Shown in pieces: positions 15,841 to 24,714 of a stretch of 64,000 nt of DNA (the stretch's first letter is position 1; the number at the start of each line of letters is the position of its first letter). The notes under the pieces are model-generated. The model was not told where the DNA came from. It saw nothing but the letters and a program-made list of their open reading frames with translations, and ran no database searches. The position numbers and the translations under genes were made by a program. Source of the DNA: Chryseobacterium camelliae (GTDB lineage: Bacteria > Bacteroidota > Bacteroidia > Flavobacteriales > Weeksellaceae); assembly GCF_027920545.1 (NCBI RefSeq), contig NZ_CP115859.1:2412001-2476000 (forward strand), in the 5' to 3' direction.

Positions 15841-15912
15841 TAGCCTATAGGGGAATCGAACCCCTGTTGCAAGAATGAAAATCTTGAGTCCTAACCACTA
15901 GACGAATAGGCC
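15841..15912 (-). tRNA. tRNA-Glu(TTC), copy 3 (diverged)
   Basis: 72 bases. Anticodon loop TTTTCAT in stem CAAGA/TCTTG gives TTC. The acceptor is GGCCTAT/ATAGGCT. It differs from copies 1 and 2 in the acceptor, D and anticodon stems but keeps the T-arm. It lies upstream of rpsT in the direction of transcription. Confidence 0.93.
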
Positions 15913-15970
15913 AAATTTTGAGGTTGCAAAAGTATAAATAAACTTTTAAACTTCAAAATTATTTTTTAAA

Positions 15971-17263
15971 CTATTTGTAAACTTTTTGAATCACAGTGTT
16001 CTTAATTCCCTTCTTTTCAAGGTCTTTCTGAAGTTTTACGGCTCCTTCTAACGAATTTTCTTTTCCGTAGGTATAGTAGAATATTCCGTTGGTTTTGATT
16101 CTTTCCACGTCTTTCAGAGATTGAAGTATAAATGAGTTGCTGCTTAGTTTGTCTGAACCTGCATATATTTCAATGGTGTAATAACCAGTACTTAATTTCT
16201 GGTTAGGCATAAATCCTACTGCATATGCATTCTTAAATCCGGCGTCTTTGGCAGTTCTGAGATTGATATCTTTAACAGAAGCCAGATTCGTAACGCCATA
16301 GTAATATTTGTAAATACCACCTTCTTTTATCGTAAGAATATAATTAAGCCCTTTTAAGGCAGGATCTCCATCATTGTACTTTATAGTAGAAGTGATAAGA
16401 AGTATTCTGAAATCATTTTTTAATGCTACCTCGGCTGGTTTTTCCGGTTCCGGTTTTTTTACGATTGTACCCGACGAAGTTTTTCTATCGATCGCTTTTT
16501 TGTAATCAATGATCGCTTTGTAAATATTTTCAGCGGTTTCTCGCTGTCCTTGTTCTGAATTTAAAAAAGCAGCATCATCATAATTATTTACGAAACCTGT
16601 TTCAATTAAGATGGATGGCATGGCGCTTCTTCTTAGGATGTGAAGGTTTTCTTGTTTTACTCCACGGGAATATCTGCCAGTTTTTGCAAAATTATCTTCC
16701 ACAAAGGTTCCTACGATTAAACTGTTCTCCAAATATTTACTTTGTTGTAGTTTTAGAGCCATTAATGATTCCGGAGAAGATGGATCATATGATGAAAAGG
16801 TTTCTCTATCTTTCTCATCTAAATAGATTACACTGTTTTCTTGTTTGGCTACTTCCAGATTTTCCCTGTTTTGAGCGGGTCCCTGTACGAAAGTTTCGGT
16901 TCCTCGCGCAGTGGCTGTTTTGCTGGGAGAAGAGTTAACGTGTACGGATACGAATAAATCTGCCTTGCTTCTGTTGGCAATATTGGTCCTGTCTGTTAAA
17001 GAAGGATATTCGTCGATCTTACGGGTGTAGATGACTTTAAAATCTTTATTTTTTTCAAGCATGGCTCCCAGTTTCAGAACTACGCCAAGGGTTACGTTTT
17101 TTTCTTGTACAAGACCTATGTCTGAATAATTTCTGTTGGCTCCTATATCACTTCCGCCGTGACCTGCATCTAAGACTACAGTGAATTTTTTTTGGGCAAA
17201 GGAAAAATTAAAAAGGAGTATCGCAAGAAATGATAAAATTATTTTAAAATTTTGTTTGTACAT
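15971..17263 (-). CDS. N-acetylmuramoyl-L-alanine amidase
   Basis: A 430-residue exported cell-wall hydrolase that cuts the bond between N-acetylmuramic acid and the stem peptide. Signal peptide at residues 1-23 (NFSFAQ). The Amidase_3 domain spans about residues 27-260: VVLDAGHGGSDIGA (zinc His), a Glu in LVQEKNVTL, SVHVNSSPS with a second His, and the catalytic Glu in ILIETGFVNN. The C-terminal part from about 330 (GYYTIEIYAG, GIFYYTYGKENSLEGAVKLQKDLEKKG) resembles a SPOR-like peptidoglycan-binding fold. It is divergent from lptD, with which it shares a 53-base gap. Confidence 0.92.
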   Translation of the reverse strand: MYKQNFKIILSFLAILLFNFSFAQKKFTVVLDAGHGGSDIGANRNYSDIGLVQEKNVTLGVVLKLGAMLEKNKDFKVIYTRKIDEYPSLTDRTNIANRSKADLFVSVHVNSSPSKTATARGTETFVQGPAQNRENLEVAKQENSVIYLDEKDRETFSSYDPSSPESLMALKLQQSKYLENSLIVGTFVEDNFAKTGRYSRGVKQENLHILRRSAMPSILIETGFVNNYDDAAFLNSEQGQRETAENIYKAIIDYKKAIDRKTSSGTIVKKPEPEKPAEVALKNDFRILLITSTIKYNDGDPALKGLNYILTIKEGGIYKYYYGVTNLASVKDINLRTAKDAGFKNAYAVGFMPNQKLSTGYYTIEIYAGSDKLSSNSFILQSLKDVERIKTNGIFYYTYGKENSLEGAVKLQKDLEKKGIKNTVIQKVYK

Positions 17264-17285
17264 CTTACAGTTTTAAAAATTATAT

Positions 17286-17293
17286 TAATTTTG
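17286..17293 (+). promoter_or_regulatory. lptD promoter -7 box
   Basis: TAATTTTG fits TAnnTTTG, 24 bases before the TTG start. Confidence 0.55.
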
Positions 17294-17316
17294 AACCTTA
17301 ATTATATAACATAAAA

Positions 17317-19902
17317 TTGGTCAAAACCGTCCCCAAAAATATATTACAAATTTTAATTATCCTAATTTTTAACAATTTTTTAGCACAAAAAACGCCTGAA
17401 AAATTGCCTAAAAGTGCGGTTAATGATACTATTATCCAAAAGGATACCATTATTGTAAAAAAAGAGTCTTTAGATGATGTTCTTAGGACAAAAGCTGATG
17501 AAGAGCGAAATGATGTTCAGAAAAAAATGACCTATTTACTGAGAAATGCTCAGGTAAAATATCAGGATATGCAGATAGATGCAGATTATATCTCAATAGA
17601 CCATGATAGAAACCTGATCTATGCAAGAGGAAAACAGGACGCTTCAGGAAAGATCATCGAAAATGTAATTACCAATCAGGGCGGAAAAAAGTATGAAACT
17701 ACCGAGTTCAGCTATAATACCAAAACCAAACAAGCTATTGCCTATAATGCACGTACGGAAGAAAGCGAAGGGGTAATTATTGCTCAGAAAACAAAAAAAT
17801 ACAGTGATACCGTATTTGCAATGAGGAACGGGGATTATACTACGGATGATTACTTTATTAAGAAAAAAGACAGCCTGCCCGATTATAAGATGAGGGCTTC
17901 AAATATCAAATTAATTAAAACAAAAACCAGTTCTCAGATTGTAACGGGACCAATTAGGATGTATATTGAAGAGGTTCCTACTCCGCTTATCATGCCATTT
18001 GCAATTCTTCCGTTTTCTTCTAAAAGATCGGCAGGGATTTTGATTCCGAGCTTTGGTGAAAGACAGGATGTGGGATTCTTTTTAAATGGAATTGGTTACT
18101 ATCAGCCGATCGGTGAACATTTCGATTTGAAGGTTTTAGCAGATATTTATACCAAAGGAAGCTGGAATTTACGTCCTGAAATGCATTATTTAAAAAAATA
18201 CAGATATTCAGGGAGCTTCTCTGCAGATATAGGGAAAACCATCAGGGGAATTAAAGGACTTGATGATTACAGTGAAACTGGGACTTACAGGATTGCCTGG
18301 ACGCACACGCAGGATACGAAAGCGAATCCTTTTTTGACGTTTTCTGCTTCTGTAAATGCTACGAGTGAGACCTTTTATAATAATACGGTCAACAACAATT
18401 ATATCATGGATCAGAGTGTTTTAAGAACACAACAGAATTCTACGTTGGCCCTTACCAAAAGATTTTTGAAGTTACCCATTACCATCACAGGAACCGCTTC
18501 ATATTCTCAAAATTTTGCGACAGGGCTTTCTGATCTGAGATTGCCGCAAATGAACGTGGCAGTCAATCAGTTTTATTTGTTCAAATCCAAAACAGGAATG
18601 AGACAAGGTCTGCTTGAAAATATTACAGTGAATACAGGTTTGAATGTTAATAACTATGTTCAGACTGAAGGAGGAGAGTTGTTTAAAAAAGAGATGTGGG
18701 ATAAGATGCAGACCGGGATAAAGAATAATATTACGCTGGGTACCAATACCACGATTGCCAAATACTTTACTTTCAGCTTGGGGGCTAATATTGACAATGC
18801 ATTAACGACAAAAACGCTTACAAAGTATTATGACCCTATCGAAAATGTAGAAGTAAACCAGATTAATAAAAAAGTGGCAGGATACTCTACTTTTTCTACC
18901 ACGGCAAGCATCCAGACAACTTTGTATGGGATGCTGAATTTTAAAAAAGGTTCTGCAATTGAAGCCATCCGACACATGGTGACACCAAGTATCGGGTTTA
19001 CTTATTCTCCGGATTTTGGAGATGCAAAGTATGGGTATTATAAAAATTATTACGCTGCTAACGGAGCTTTAACACCTTATTCTATTTTCGAAAAAGGAAT
19101 TGTAGGTTCTCCGGCTACAGGAATGGTAGGAGCGCTTGGTTATAGCATCGGAAACAATGTGGAGATGAAGGTAAGATCAAAAAGTGATTCTACAGGCGTA
19201 AAAAAAATAAAATTATTTGAATCGTTAAACATTTCAGGGAATTATAATTTTGCAGCAAAGGACCATCCTTGGTCTATTATTTCTATAAGCGGACAGTCTT
19301 CTTTCTTTAACAGTAAGCTGAGTGTAAATACTAGTTTATCATTGGATCCGTACAGAATTTTATTTGCGCCGGGAGAAGAAACCGGTGTCCGAACGGAAGA
19401 TTTCGGACATTTTAGCATACAAGGGTTTAATGTGCAGATGTCTTACCCTTTAAGCAGTGAAGTTTTTGGCGAAAAGGAAGATTATGCTAAAAAATATTCT
19501 TCCAAGGGAGAAATCCGAAATGAGGTATATTATTTTGATAATGATAATTATTCTCATTTTGATCAGCCATGGACGCTGAATATCAGCGCGAATTATCAAT
19601 ATTCAAAAGGGCTATCGAGAACACCGACTAAAATGGCTTCGCTAGGACTGGACGGCAGTATTAAACTGACTCCATATTGGAATATTACAGGAAGTACACA
19701 TTATGATATGGTGACTAAAGATCTTGCTTATACCCGTATTGGGTTTTCAAGAGATCAGAGAAGTTTTACCATCAATTTCAACTGGGTTCCTTTTGGACAG
19801 TATAAAGTGTATGACTTCTTTATCGGGATAAAAGCCAACATCTTAAGTGATGCATTGAAGTATAAAGACAGAAGTTTTACGCAGCCTAATGCACCTTTCT
19901 AA
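17317..19902 (+). CDS. lptD: LptD-like LPS assembly outer membrane protein
   Basis: An 861-residue outer-membrane protein that inserts lipopolysaccharide into the outer leaflet. A signal peptide covers residues 1-24. An N-terminal beta-jellyroll (OstA/LptA-like, about residues 60-190) has repeating strands such as MTYLLRNAQVKYQDMQIDADYI. PTPLIMPFAILPFSSKRSAGILIPSFG marks the barrel entry near residues 219-246. A long beta-barrel follows to the end. The start is TTG at 17317, since no ATG occurs before the signal peptide and the promoter lies just upstream. I assign it by overall architecture; the LptD Cys pairs of proteobacteria are absent. Confidence 0.85.
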   Translation: MVKTVPKNILQILIILIFNNFLAQKTPEKLPKSAVNDTIIQKDTIIVKKESLDDVLRTKADEERNDVQKKMTYLLRNAQVKYQDMQIDADYISIDHDRNLIYARGKQDASGKIIENVITNQGGKKYETTEFSYNTKTKQAIAYNARTEESEGVIIAQKTKKYSDTVFAMRNGDYTTDDYFIKKKDSLPDYKMRASNIKLIKTKTSSQIVTGPIRMYIEEVPTPLIMPFAILPFSSKRSAGILIPSFGERQDVGFFLNGIGYYQPIGEHFDLKVLADIYTKGSWNLRPEMHYLKKYRYSGSFSADIGKTIRGIKGLDDYSETGTYRIAWTHTQDTKANPFLTFSASVNATSETFYNNTVNNNYIMDQSVLRTQQNSTLALTKRFLKLPITITGTASYSQNFATGLSDLRLPQMNVAVNQFYLFKSKTGMRQGLLENITVNTGLNVNNYVQTEGGELFKKEMWDKMQTGIKNNITLGTNTTIAKYFTFSLGANIDNALTTKTLTKYYDPIENVEVNQINKKVAGYSTFSTTASIQTTLYGMLNFKKGSAIEAIRHMVTPSIGFTYSPDFGDAKYGYYKNYYAANGALTPYSIFEKGIVGSPATGMVGALGYSIGNNVEMKVRSKSDSTGVKKIKLFESLNISGNYNFAAKDHPWSIISISGQSSFFNSKLSVNTSLSLDPYRILFAPGEETGVRTEDFGHFSIQGFNVQMSYPLSSEVFGEKEDYAKKYSSKGEIRNEVYYFDNDNYSHFDQPWTLNISANYQYSKGLSRTPTKMASLGLDGSIKLTPYWNITGSTHYDMVTKDLAYTRIGFSRDQRSFTINFNWVPFGQYKVYDFFIGIKANILSDALKYKDRSFTQPNAPF

Positions 19903-19943
19903 GATAGAAGTGAGATTCGGGAAGAGAAATGGAATATAAATTT

Positions 19944-19951
19944 TATATTTG
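19944..19951 (+). promoter_or_regulatory. ridA promoter -7 box
   Basis: TATATTTG, 18 bases before the ridA ATG, fits TAnnTTTG. Confidence 0.6.
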
Positions 19952-19969
19952 CACCCAAAATAAATTCTA

Positions 19970-20350
19970 ATGAAAAAAATAATCAACACAGTTAATGCAC
20001 CTGCAGCTATCGGACCTTATTCACAAGCAAACTTTGCCAATGGTGTTCTGTATATCTCAGGTCAGATCCCTGTAGATCCTGCAACTGGTAAATTGGTAGA
20101 AGGAATTGAGAAAGAAACACATCAGGTGATGAAAAACCTTGAAGCTATCCTTACAGAAGCTGGAATGACGTTCAAAAATGTTGTAAAAGCGAGCATCTTC
20201 CTTAAAAATATGGATGATTTTGCGGTAATGAATGATATTTATGCTTCTTATTTGGATGCGGACAGCTATCCTGCTCGTGAGACGGTTCAGGTTTCTTGCC
20301 TGCCAAAGAATGTTGATATCGAAATTTCTATGATTGCTCATCAGGATTAA
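19970..20350 (+). CDS. ridA: RidA-family enamine/imine deaminase
   Basis: 126 residues, the normal length. RidA hydrolyses reactive enamines and imines made by pyridoxal-phosphate enzymes, protecting cells from their damage. APAAIGPYSQAN, LYISGQIPVDPATG and YPARETVQV (with the conserved Arg) match the archetypal active-site subfamily. It has its own promoter and is followed after 6 bases by a membrane-protein gene, so the two form an operon. Confidence 0.94.
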   Translation: MKKIINTVNAPAAIGPYSQANFANGVLYISGQIPVDPATGKLVEGIEKETHQVMKNLEAILTEAGMTFKNVVKASIFLKNMDDFAVMNDIYASYLDADSYPARETVQVSCLPKNVDIEISMIAHQD

Positions 20351-20356
20351 GAATTC

Positions 20357-20809
20357 ATGAATTTTTTAAGAAATACATTGGCGGTTATTGTAGGGCTCGG
20401 TATTGCGGGACTTATTATCACTCTTGGTATAAGAGTGTTTCCACAATGGGTTACTTTCGAAGCTTTTGCTCCGTTCGAGCATTGGCAAAGGTTTCTTCAG
20501 AACATGCAGGGTGATAAAGCTTTCTTTGGCTTTCTTTTATTTATTTCCGGTTTGGGAACTACAATAGGAGGGGTAGCAACAGCGATCATCGTTAAATATG
20601 CCAAGGTGGCTTATGCTATTCTTATCGGTTTTATCATGCTGTTTATAGCGATGTTGGATGTTATTATATTTCCTTATCATCCTACATTTTATAAAATTTC
20701 GATTTTTCTTACCTTTTTTCCGTTCTCCTGGATTGGAGGGAAAATTGTTGAAGTTTTTTACGAGCGAAGTAAGAAAAAAAGAATCGCTGAAAAAATGAAT
20801 AAATCATAA
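20357..20809 (+). CDS. Four-helix membrane protein, unknown function
   Basis: 150 residues with about four hydrophobic helices (about 5-28, 56-78, 84-104 and 111-130) and a basic tail (ERSKKKRIAEKMNKS). I do not recognise the family. It begins 6 bases after ridA and ends at a strong hairpin, so it is probably co-transcribed with ridA. No catalytic motif is visible. Confidence 0.75.
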   Translation: MNFLRNTLAVIVGLGIAGLIITLGIRVFPQWVTFEAFAPFEHWQRFLQNMQGDKAFFGFLLFISGLGTTIGGVATAIIVKYAKVAYAILIGFIMLFIAMLDVIIFPYHPTFYKISIFLTFFPFSWIGGKIVEVFYERSKKKRIAEKMNKS

Positions 20810-20811
20810 AT

Positions 20812-20846
20812 AACAAAAAGCGCTGCAAACTGCAGCGCTTTTTGTT
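20812..20846. terminator. Bidirectional terminator
   Basis: Perfect 16-pair stem (20812-20827 with 20831-20846) with A and T runs at the two ends. It serves the convergent plus-strand membrane-protein gene and the minus-strand HtrA gene. Confidence 0.92.
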
Positions 20847-20874
20847 AATATGAAGTTTAAATTTAGCTCGTCAA

Positions 20875-22398
20875 TTAAGGCATTTTAAAGCCTCTTGTAT
20901 AAATTTGTCCGTAGGCATCCACAAATTTCACCTGCACATTTCCTGAATATTTATCAAGAATTTTCTCAACGTCTTTCTGTGAATTGATTGGTTTGCCGTT
21001 AATTTCGATAACGATGTAATTGTCTACAATTCCAATTTTAGCAATCTCACTTCCTTCTGCTACATTTTTTGCCACAACACCGCTCGTTAACCCGTAGTCT
21101 GTTTTGAATCTTTCGCTTAATGGTTCAAACTCTGCACCGATTTTTTCAGTAACGCTAAGGTCGGCTTTTGTTCTGGTAGAAGTACCTCCTTTTTGGTCTC
21201 TAAGTGTAGCCGTCGTTACATTTTCCTTTCCGTTTCTTACATAAGTCACCTGTACTTTATCTCCAGGTCTTCTACTTCCAATCGCAGCGGAAAGATCTGC
21301 GAAATCCGTAATAGCATAAGAGTCAATTTTAGTGATAATATCTCCTTTTTTGATACCTGCATCTTCGGCTCCGCTGTTTTCTCCGAATCCTGTAACATAC
21401 ATTCCGGAACCTGCTTTTATGTTGGTTTTCTGATCTTTATTGTAAGCTGCTATTAATTGGTCATTAGAAAGGTCTAAAGTTGTTACTCCTAAGAATCCTC
21501 TTTGTACAATACCGAATTTTTTGATGTCTTCAACAATCTTTCTTGCCAAGTTTGCCGGAACAGCAAATCCATATCCCTGATAATATCCTGTTGTGGATTG
21601 AATCGCAGAGTTGATACCGATCAGATCTCCGTTTGTATTCACTAAAGCTCCTCCGGAGTTTCCTGGGTTAATGGCGGCATCGGTCTGAATAAAACTTTCA
21701 ATCGGGTTGGCGGCTTTTCCTTGGGAACTTAAAATTCCGATTCCTCTGCCTTTAGCCGAAACAATACCTGCAGTTACCGTAGAATTTAATCCCAGCGGGT
21801 TTCCTACCGCAAGAACCCATTGTCCGACATCAATATTGTCTGAATTCGCAAAATTTAAATAAGGAAGTCCCTTTTCTTCAATTTTTAATAAAGAAATATC
21901 GGTATTCGGGTCAGTTCCCACTAATGTTGCGATATAAGACTTTTTATTGCTTAGAACAACCTCAAGTTTATTGGCTCCTGCAACTACGTGATTGTTGGAA
22001 ATAATATACCCGTCCGGCGAAATAATCACTCCTGATCCCATTCCTGAAGGCATATTATCAGGCGCCTGTTGTTTCTGTCTTTGCTGTCCTCGTCCTCCGA
22101 ACGGATCCCCGAAGAAGAAATCAAACATATCCTGTTCAGAAGCCCTGCTTGTGGTTCTGGACTGATAATTTTTAATAGTTACTACGGCTGGAACAGTTGT
22201 TTTAGCTGCTTTTACGAAATCATCACCTACCGCCGCAGAGTTCATTCCTGCGAAGGAAACGTTGGATGCTTTTGTAAAGTATGATTGATCTGAACTGTTG
22301 GAATCATGATTTAAGTATTGTAATCCTCCAACGGTCGTAGCTCCTGAAATAACTCCTACTACGGCAAATGGTAATAGCTTTTTTAAAGTACTCTTCAT
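20875..22398 (-). CDS. HtrA/DegP-family periplasmic serine protease
   Basis: A 507-residue envelope quality-control protease. After a signal anchor (about residues 5-25) comes the trypsin-like domain, with the catalytic His in ISNNHVVAG, the Asp in DPNTDISLLKI and the Ser in NPGNSGGAL. Two PDZ domains follow (from about residues 300 and 410, e.g. GSGMYVTGFGENSGAEDAGIKKGDIIT). The start at 22398 fits a -7 box at 22453-22460; the upstream in-frame ATG at 22479 lies outside the transcript. A glutamine-rich insert (GGRGQQRQKQQAP) precedes the substrate loop. DegP, DegQ and DegS cannot be separated by eye; two PDZ domains favour DegP/DegQ. Confidence 0.93.
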   Translation of the reverse strand: MKSTLKKLLPFAVVGVISGATTVGGLQYLNHDSNSSDQSYFTKASNVSFAGMNSAAVGDDFVKAAKTTVPAVVTIKNYQSRTTSRASEQDMFDFFFGDPFGGRGQQRQKQQAPDNMPSGMGSGVIISPDGYIISNNHVVAGANKLEVVLSNKKSYIATLVGTDPNTDISLLKIEEKGLPYLNFANSDNIDVGQWVLAVGNPLGLNSTVTAGIVSAKGRGIGILSSQGKAANPIESFIQTDAAINPGNSGGALVNTNGDLIGINSAIQSTTGYYQGYGFAVPANLARKIVEDIKKFGIVQRGFLGVTTLDLSNDQLIAAYNKDQKTNIKAGSGMYVTGFGENSGAEDAGIKKGDIITKIDSYAITDFADLSAAIGSRRPGDKVQVTYVRNGKENVTTATLRDQKGGTSTRTKADLSVTEKIGAEFEPLSERFKTDYGLTSGVVAKNVAEGSEIAKIGIVDNYIVIEINGKPINSQKDVEKILDKYSGNVQVKFVDAYGQIYTRGFKMP

Positions 22399-22452
22399 TG
22401 TATATCTTTCTTTGTTATTTATTGATGTTAGTTTTTTTCGTTTTACTGTAAA

Positions 22453-22460
22453 CAAATTTA
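22453..22460 (-). promoter_or_regulatory. htrA promoter -7 box
   Basis: On the minus strand the sequence reads TAAATTTG (TAnnTTTG), 54 bases upstream of the chosen start. Confidence 0.6.
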
Positions 22461-22718
22461 ATGCTAAATAGGTATGCAATTGGTATGGAATGTTTCAATT
22501 TTAACTAAAATTTAACAGCAATTGCGATAATTTATGTATTACGTCATAATTTTTAAAATCTCAATTAACGAACCTTAAAAATTTATTAAAGACAATATGA
22601 CATATAGATGGTTATCTTGTCACAAAAGTTAAATGGAGTTTAAAATAAAATGAATAACAAGAAATATAGATTGGCTATTGCTCATGACTTGTCGTTTTTT
22701 AATTATTTTAATAATTCT

Positions 22719-22726
22719 TATCTTTG
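22719..22726 (+). promoter_or_regulatory. trhO promoter -7 box
   Basis: TATCTTTG fits TAnnTTTG, 32 bases before the ATG. Confidence 0.55.
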
Positions 22727-22758
22727 CAAAAATTTTTCTCACTTAAAACGTTTATAGC

Positions 22759-24126
22759 ATGCAACTGTACAACACCTTAAGCGCAGAAGAAAGAGCTCAA
22801 CTAATTGATGAAGCTGGTAAGGAGCGTCTTACATTGTCTTTCTATGCGTATGCCAAAATTGAAGATCCCAAAAAATTTCGCGACGAATTATTTATAGCCT
22901 GGAATGCCCTTGATGCATTGGGTCGTATCTATGTTGCCCATGAAGGAATTAATGCTCAAATGAGTGTTCCTGCGGATCAGTTTGAAGCATTTCGCGATAC
23001 GTTGGAAGTGTATGATTTCATGAAAGGAATCCGTTTGAATGTAGCGGTAGATCAGGATAATCATTCATTTTTAAAGTTGACCATTAAAGTTAGAAATAAA
23101 ATCGTTGCCGACGGTTTAAATGATGATACTTTCGATGTTACCAATAAAGGGATTCACTTAAAAGCAAAGGAATTCAATTCTATGCTTGAAGACCCGAATA
23201 CGATTGTGGTAGATTTTAGAAATCACTACGAAAGTGAAGTAGGACATTTTGAAGGAGCTATTACTCCTGATGTGGAAAATTTCAGAGAAAGCTTACCCAT
23301 TATCAACGAACAGTTACAGGATTTTAAAGAAGATAAAAACCTTTTGATGTACTGTACGGGTGGAATCCGTTGTGAAAAAGCGAGTGCCTATTTCAAGCAT
23401 CAAGGTTTTAAAAACGTTTTTCAGCTTGAAGGCGGAATTATCGAATATACCCGCCAGATCAAAGAAGAAGGAATTGAAAGTAAGTTTATCGGTAAAAACT
23501 TTGTGTTTGACCATAGACTGGGAGAAAGAATTACGGACGATATTATAGCGCAATGCCACCAATGCGGAAGACCTTGCGACAACCACACCAATTGTGCGAA
23601 TGATGCCTGTCATTTATTGTTCATTCAATGTGATGAATGTAAAGAGGCTATGGAAAACACATGTTCTACAGAATGCCTGGAAACCATTCATTTGCCTTGG
23701 GATGAGCAGGTGAAATTGAGAAAAGGGCTTCAGGTTGGAAATAAAGTATTCAGAAAAGGAAAGTCTGAAGCCTTGAAATTTAAAAATTCCGGCGATCTTT
23801 CTACTCAAACTTTAGCAAAAGCAACAAAAGCTGAAACGAAAGATATTCGTCAGAAAATAAAAGTTAAAAAGATATTAATCGGAAAAGCTGAGCATTATTA
23901 TTCAAAGTCAAAAATTGCACAGTTTTTAATTGAGACTAAAGAACTTTCTGTGGGAGATAAAGTTTTAATTTCTGGGTCTACAACAGGTGATCAGGAAGTT
24001 ATTATTAGCCAGATTTTTGTAAACGGGAATTTCAGCGATACTGCAAAAGAAGGAGATCAAATTACTTTTGAACTTCCGTTCAGAGTTCGTTTGTCAGATA
24101 AATTATATAAAATTCTTGAAGCTTAA
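22759..24126 (+). CDS. trhO: tRNA uridine-34 hydroxylase TrhO with extra C-terminal domain
   Basis: A rhodanese-type enzyme (YceA family) that uses oxygen to make 5-hydroxyuridine at the wobble base of some tRNAs. The N-terminal acylphosphatase-like part (AHEGINAQMS near residue 74) precedes a rhodanese domain with the active Cys in MYCTGGIRCEKA. A Cys-rich region follows at about residues 260-305 (CHQCGRPCDNH, CDECKEAMENTC). The family is usually about 320-350 residues; this protein has 455. The extra tail from about residue 370 (IGKAEHYYSKSKIAQF, GDKVLISGSTTG, RLSDKLYKIL) looks like the EF-Tu-domain-2-like module at the end of many U32 peptidases. The next gene follows by 12 bases. Confidence 0.9.
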   Translation: MQLYNTLSAEERAQLIDEAGKERLTLSFYAYAKIEDPKKFRDELFIAWNALDALGRIYVAHEGINAQMSVPADQFEAFRDTLEVYDFMKGIRLNVAVDQDNHSFLKLTIKVRNKIVADGLNDDTFDVTNKGIHLKAKEFNSMLEDPNTIVVDFRNHYESEVGHFEGAITPDVENFRESLPIINEQLQDFKEDKNLLMYCTGGIRCEKASAYFKHQGFKNVFQLEGGIIEYTRQIKEEGIESKFIGKNFVFDHRLGERITDDIIAQCHQCGRPCDNHTNCANDACHLLFIQCDECKEAMENTCSTECLETIHLPWDEQVKLRKGLQVGNKVFRKGKSEALKFKNSGDLSTQTLAKATKAETKDIRQKIKVKKILIGKAEHYYSKSKIAQFLIETKELSVGDKVLISGSTTGDQEVIISQIFVNGNFSDTAKEGDQITFELPFRVRLSDKLYKILEA

Positions 24127-24138
24127 AAACATAATGCG

Positions 24139-24714
24139 ATGTTAAAAGCTGAACTTAGAAAGAAGTATATGCAAAAAAGAAAAGCCTTGTCAACTGATGA
24201 GGCTTTCTTGTTATCTAAAAATATTTTTGAAAATTTCATCACTTATTTTAAACCCCGGGAAGGAGAAAAAGTGCATGTTTTTATCCCGATTCTGGAAAGA
24301 AAGGAAATTGATACGCAAATCTTTATTAATTATTTTTTAGAACGAAAAATCCGTGTTTTTGTGCCGAAGATTGTAGCAGGTCAATTAATCAATATCGAAA
24401 TTTTCACATATACCGTTTTTGAAACCAGCAATTGGGGAATTTCTGAGCCGGTTTCCAATGAAGATTCCGGAGAAACTTTTTTTCATTATGTGATCACACC
24501 ACTTTTATATTGTGATGCAAAAGGAAATAGAGTAGGCTATGGAAAAGGTTTTTATGACGGTTTTTTTGAATCGGTTTCTGCTGAGGTAAAAAAAATCGGA
24601 GTTAATTACTTTAACCCCGATGAAAATATCGATGATGTCTGGGAAAATGATATTCCGCTAGACTATTTGGTGACTCCTGTTGATGTACTGTCTTTCGGTA
24701 GAGGTTTGGAATAG
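24139..24714 (+). CDS. 5-formyltetrahydrofolate cyclo-ligase
   Basis: 191 residues, normal length. It converts 5-formyl-THF and ATP to 5,10-methenyl-THF in folate recycling. N-terminal ELRKKYMQKRKAL with the substrate-binding basics and the signature GNRVGYGKGFYDGFF near residues 133-147 are intact. It is probably co-transcribed with trhO (12-base gap). The last 52 bases overlap the 3' end of a minus-strand lipoprotein gene. Confidence 0.93.
   Translation: MLKAELRKKYMQKRKALSTDEAFLLSKNIFENFITYFKPREGEKVHVFIPILERKEIDTQIFINYFLERKIRVFVPKIVAGQLINIEIFTYTVFETSNWGISEPVSNEDSGETFFHYVITPLLYCDAKGNRVGYGKGFYDGFFESVSAEVKKIGVNYFNPDENIDDVWENDIPLDYLVTPVDVLSFGRGLE

Larger units (their letters stand above)
22399..22758. 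other. Divergent intergenic region, htrA / trhO
   Basis: It contains the htrA promoter (minus, 22453-22460) and the trhO promoter (plus, 22719-22726). The middle is AT-rich, with a loose TGACA...TGTCA pair (about 22598-22622) of unknown meaning. I see no small gene. Confidence 0.55.

Noticed and set aside
22598..22622. A TGACA...TGTCA pair upstream of trhO
   Set aside because: Loose spacing, single copy, and no recognised binding protein; not enough to call an operator.
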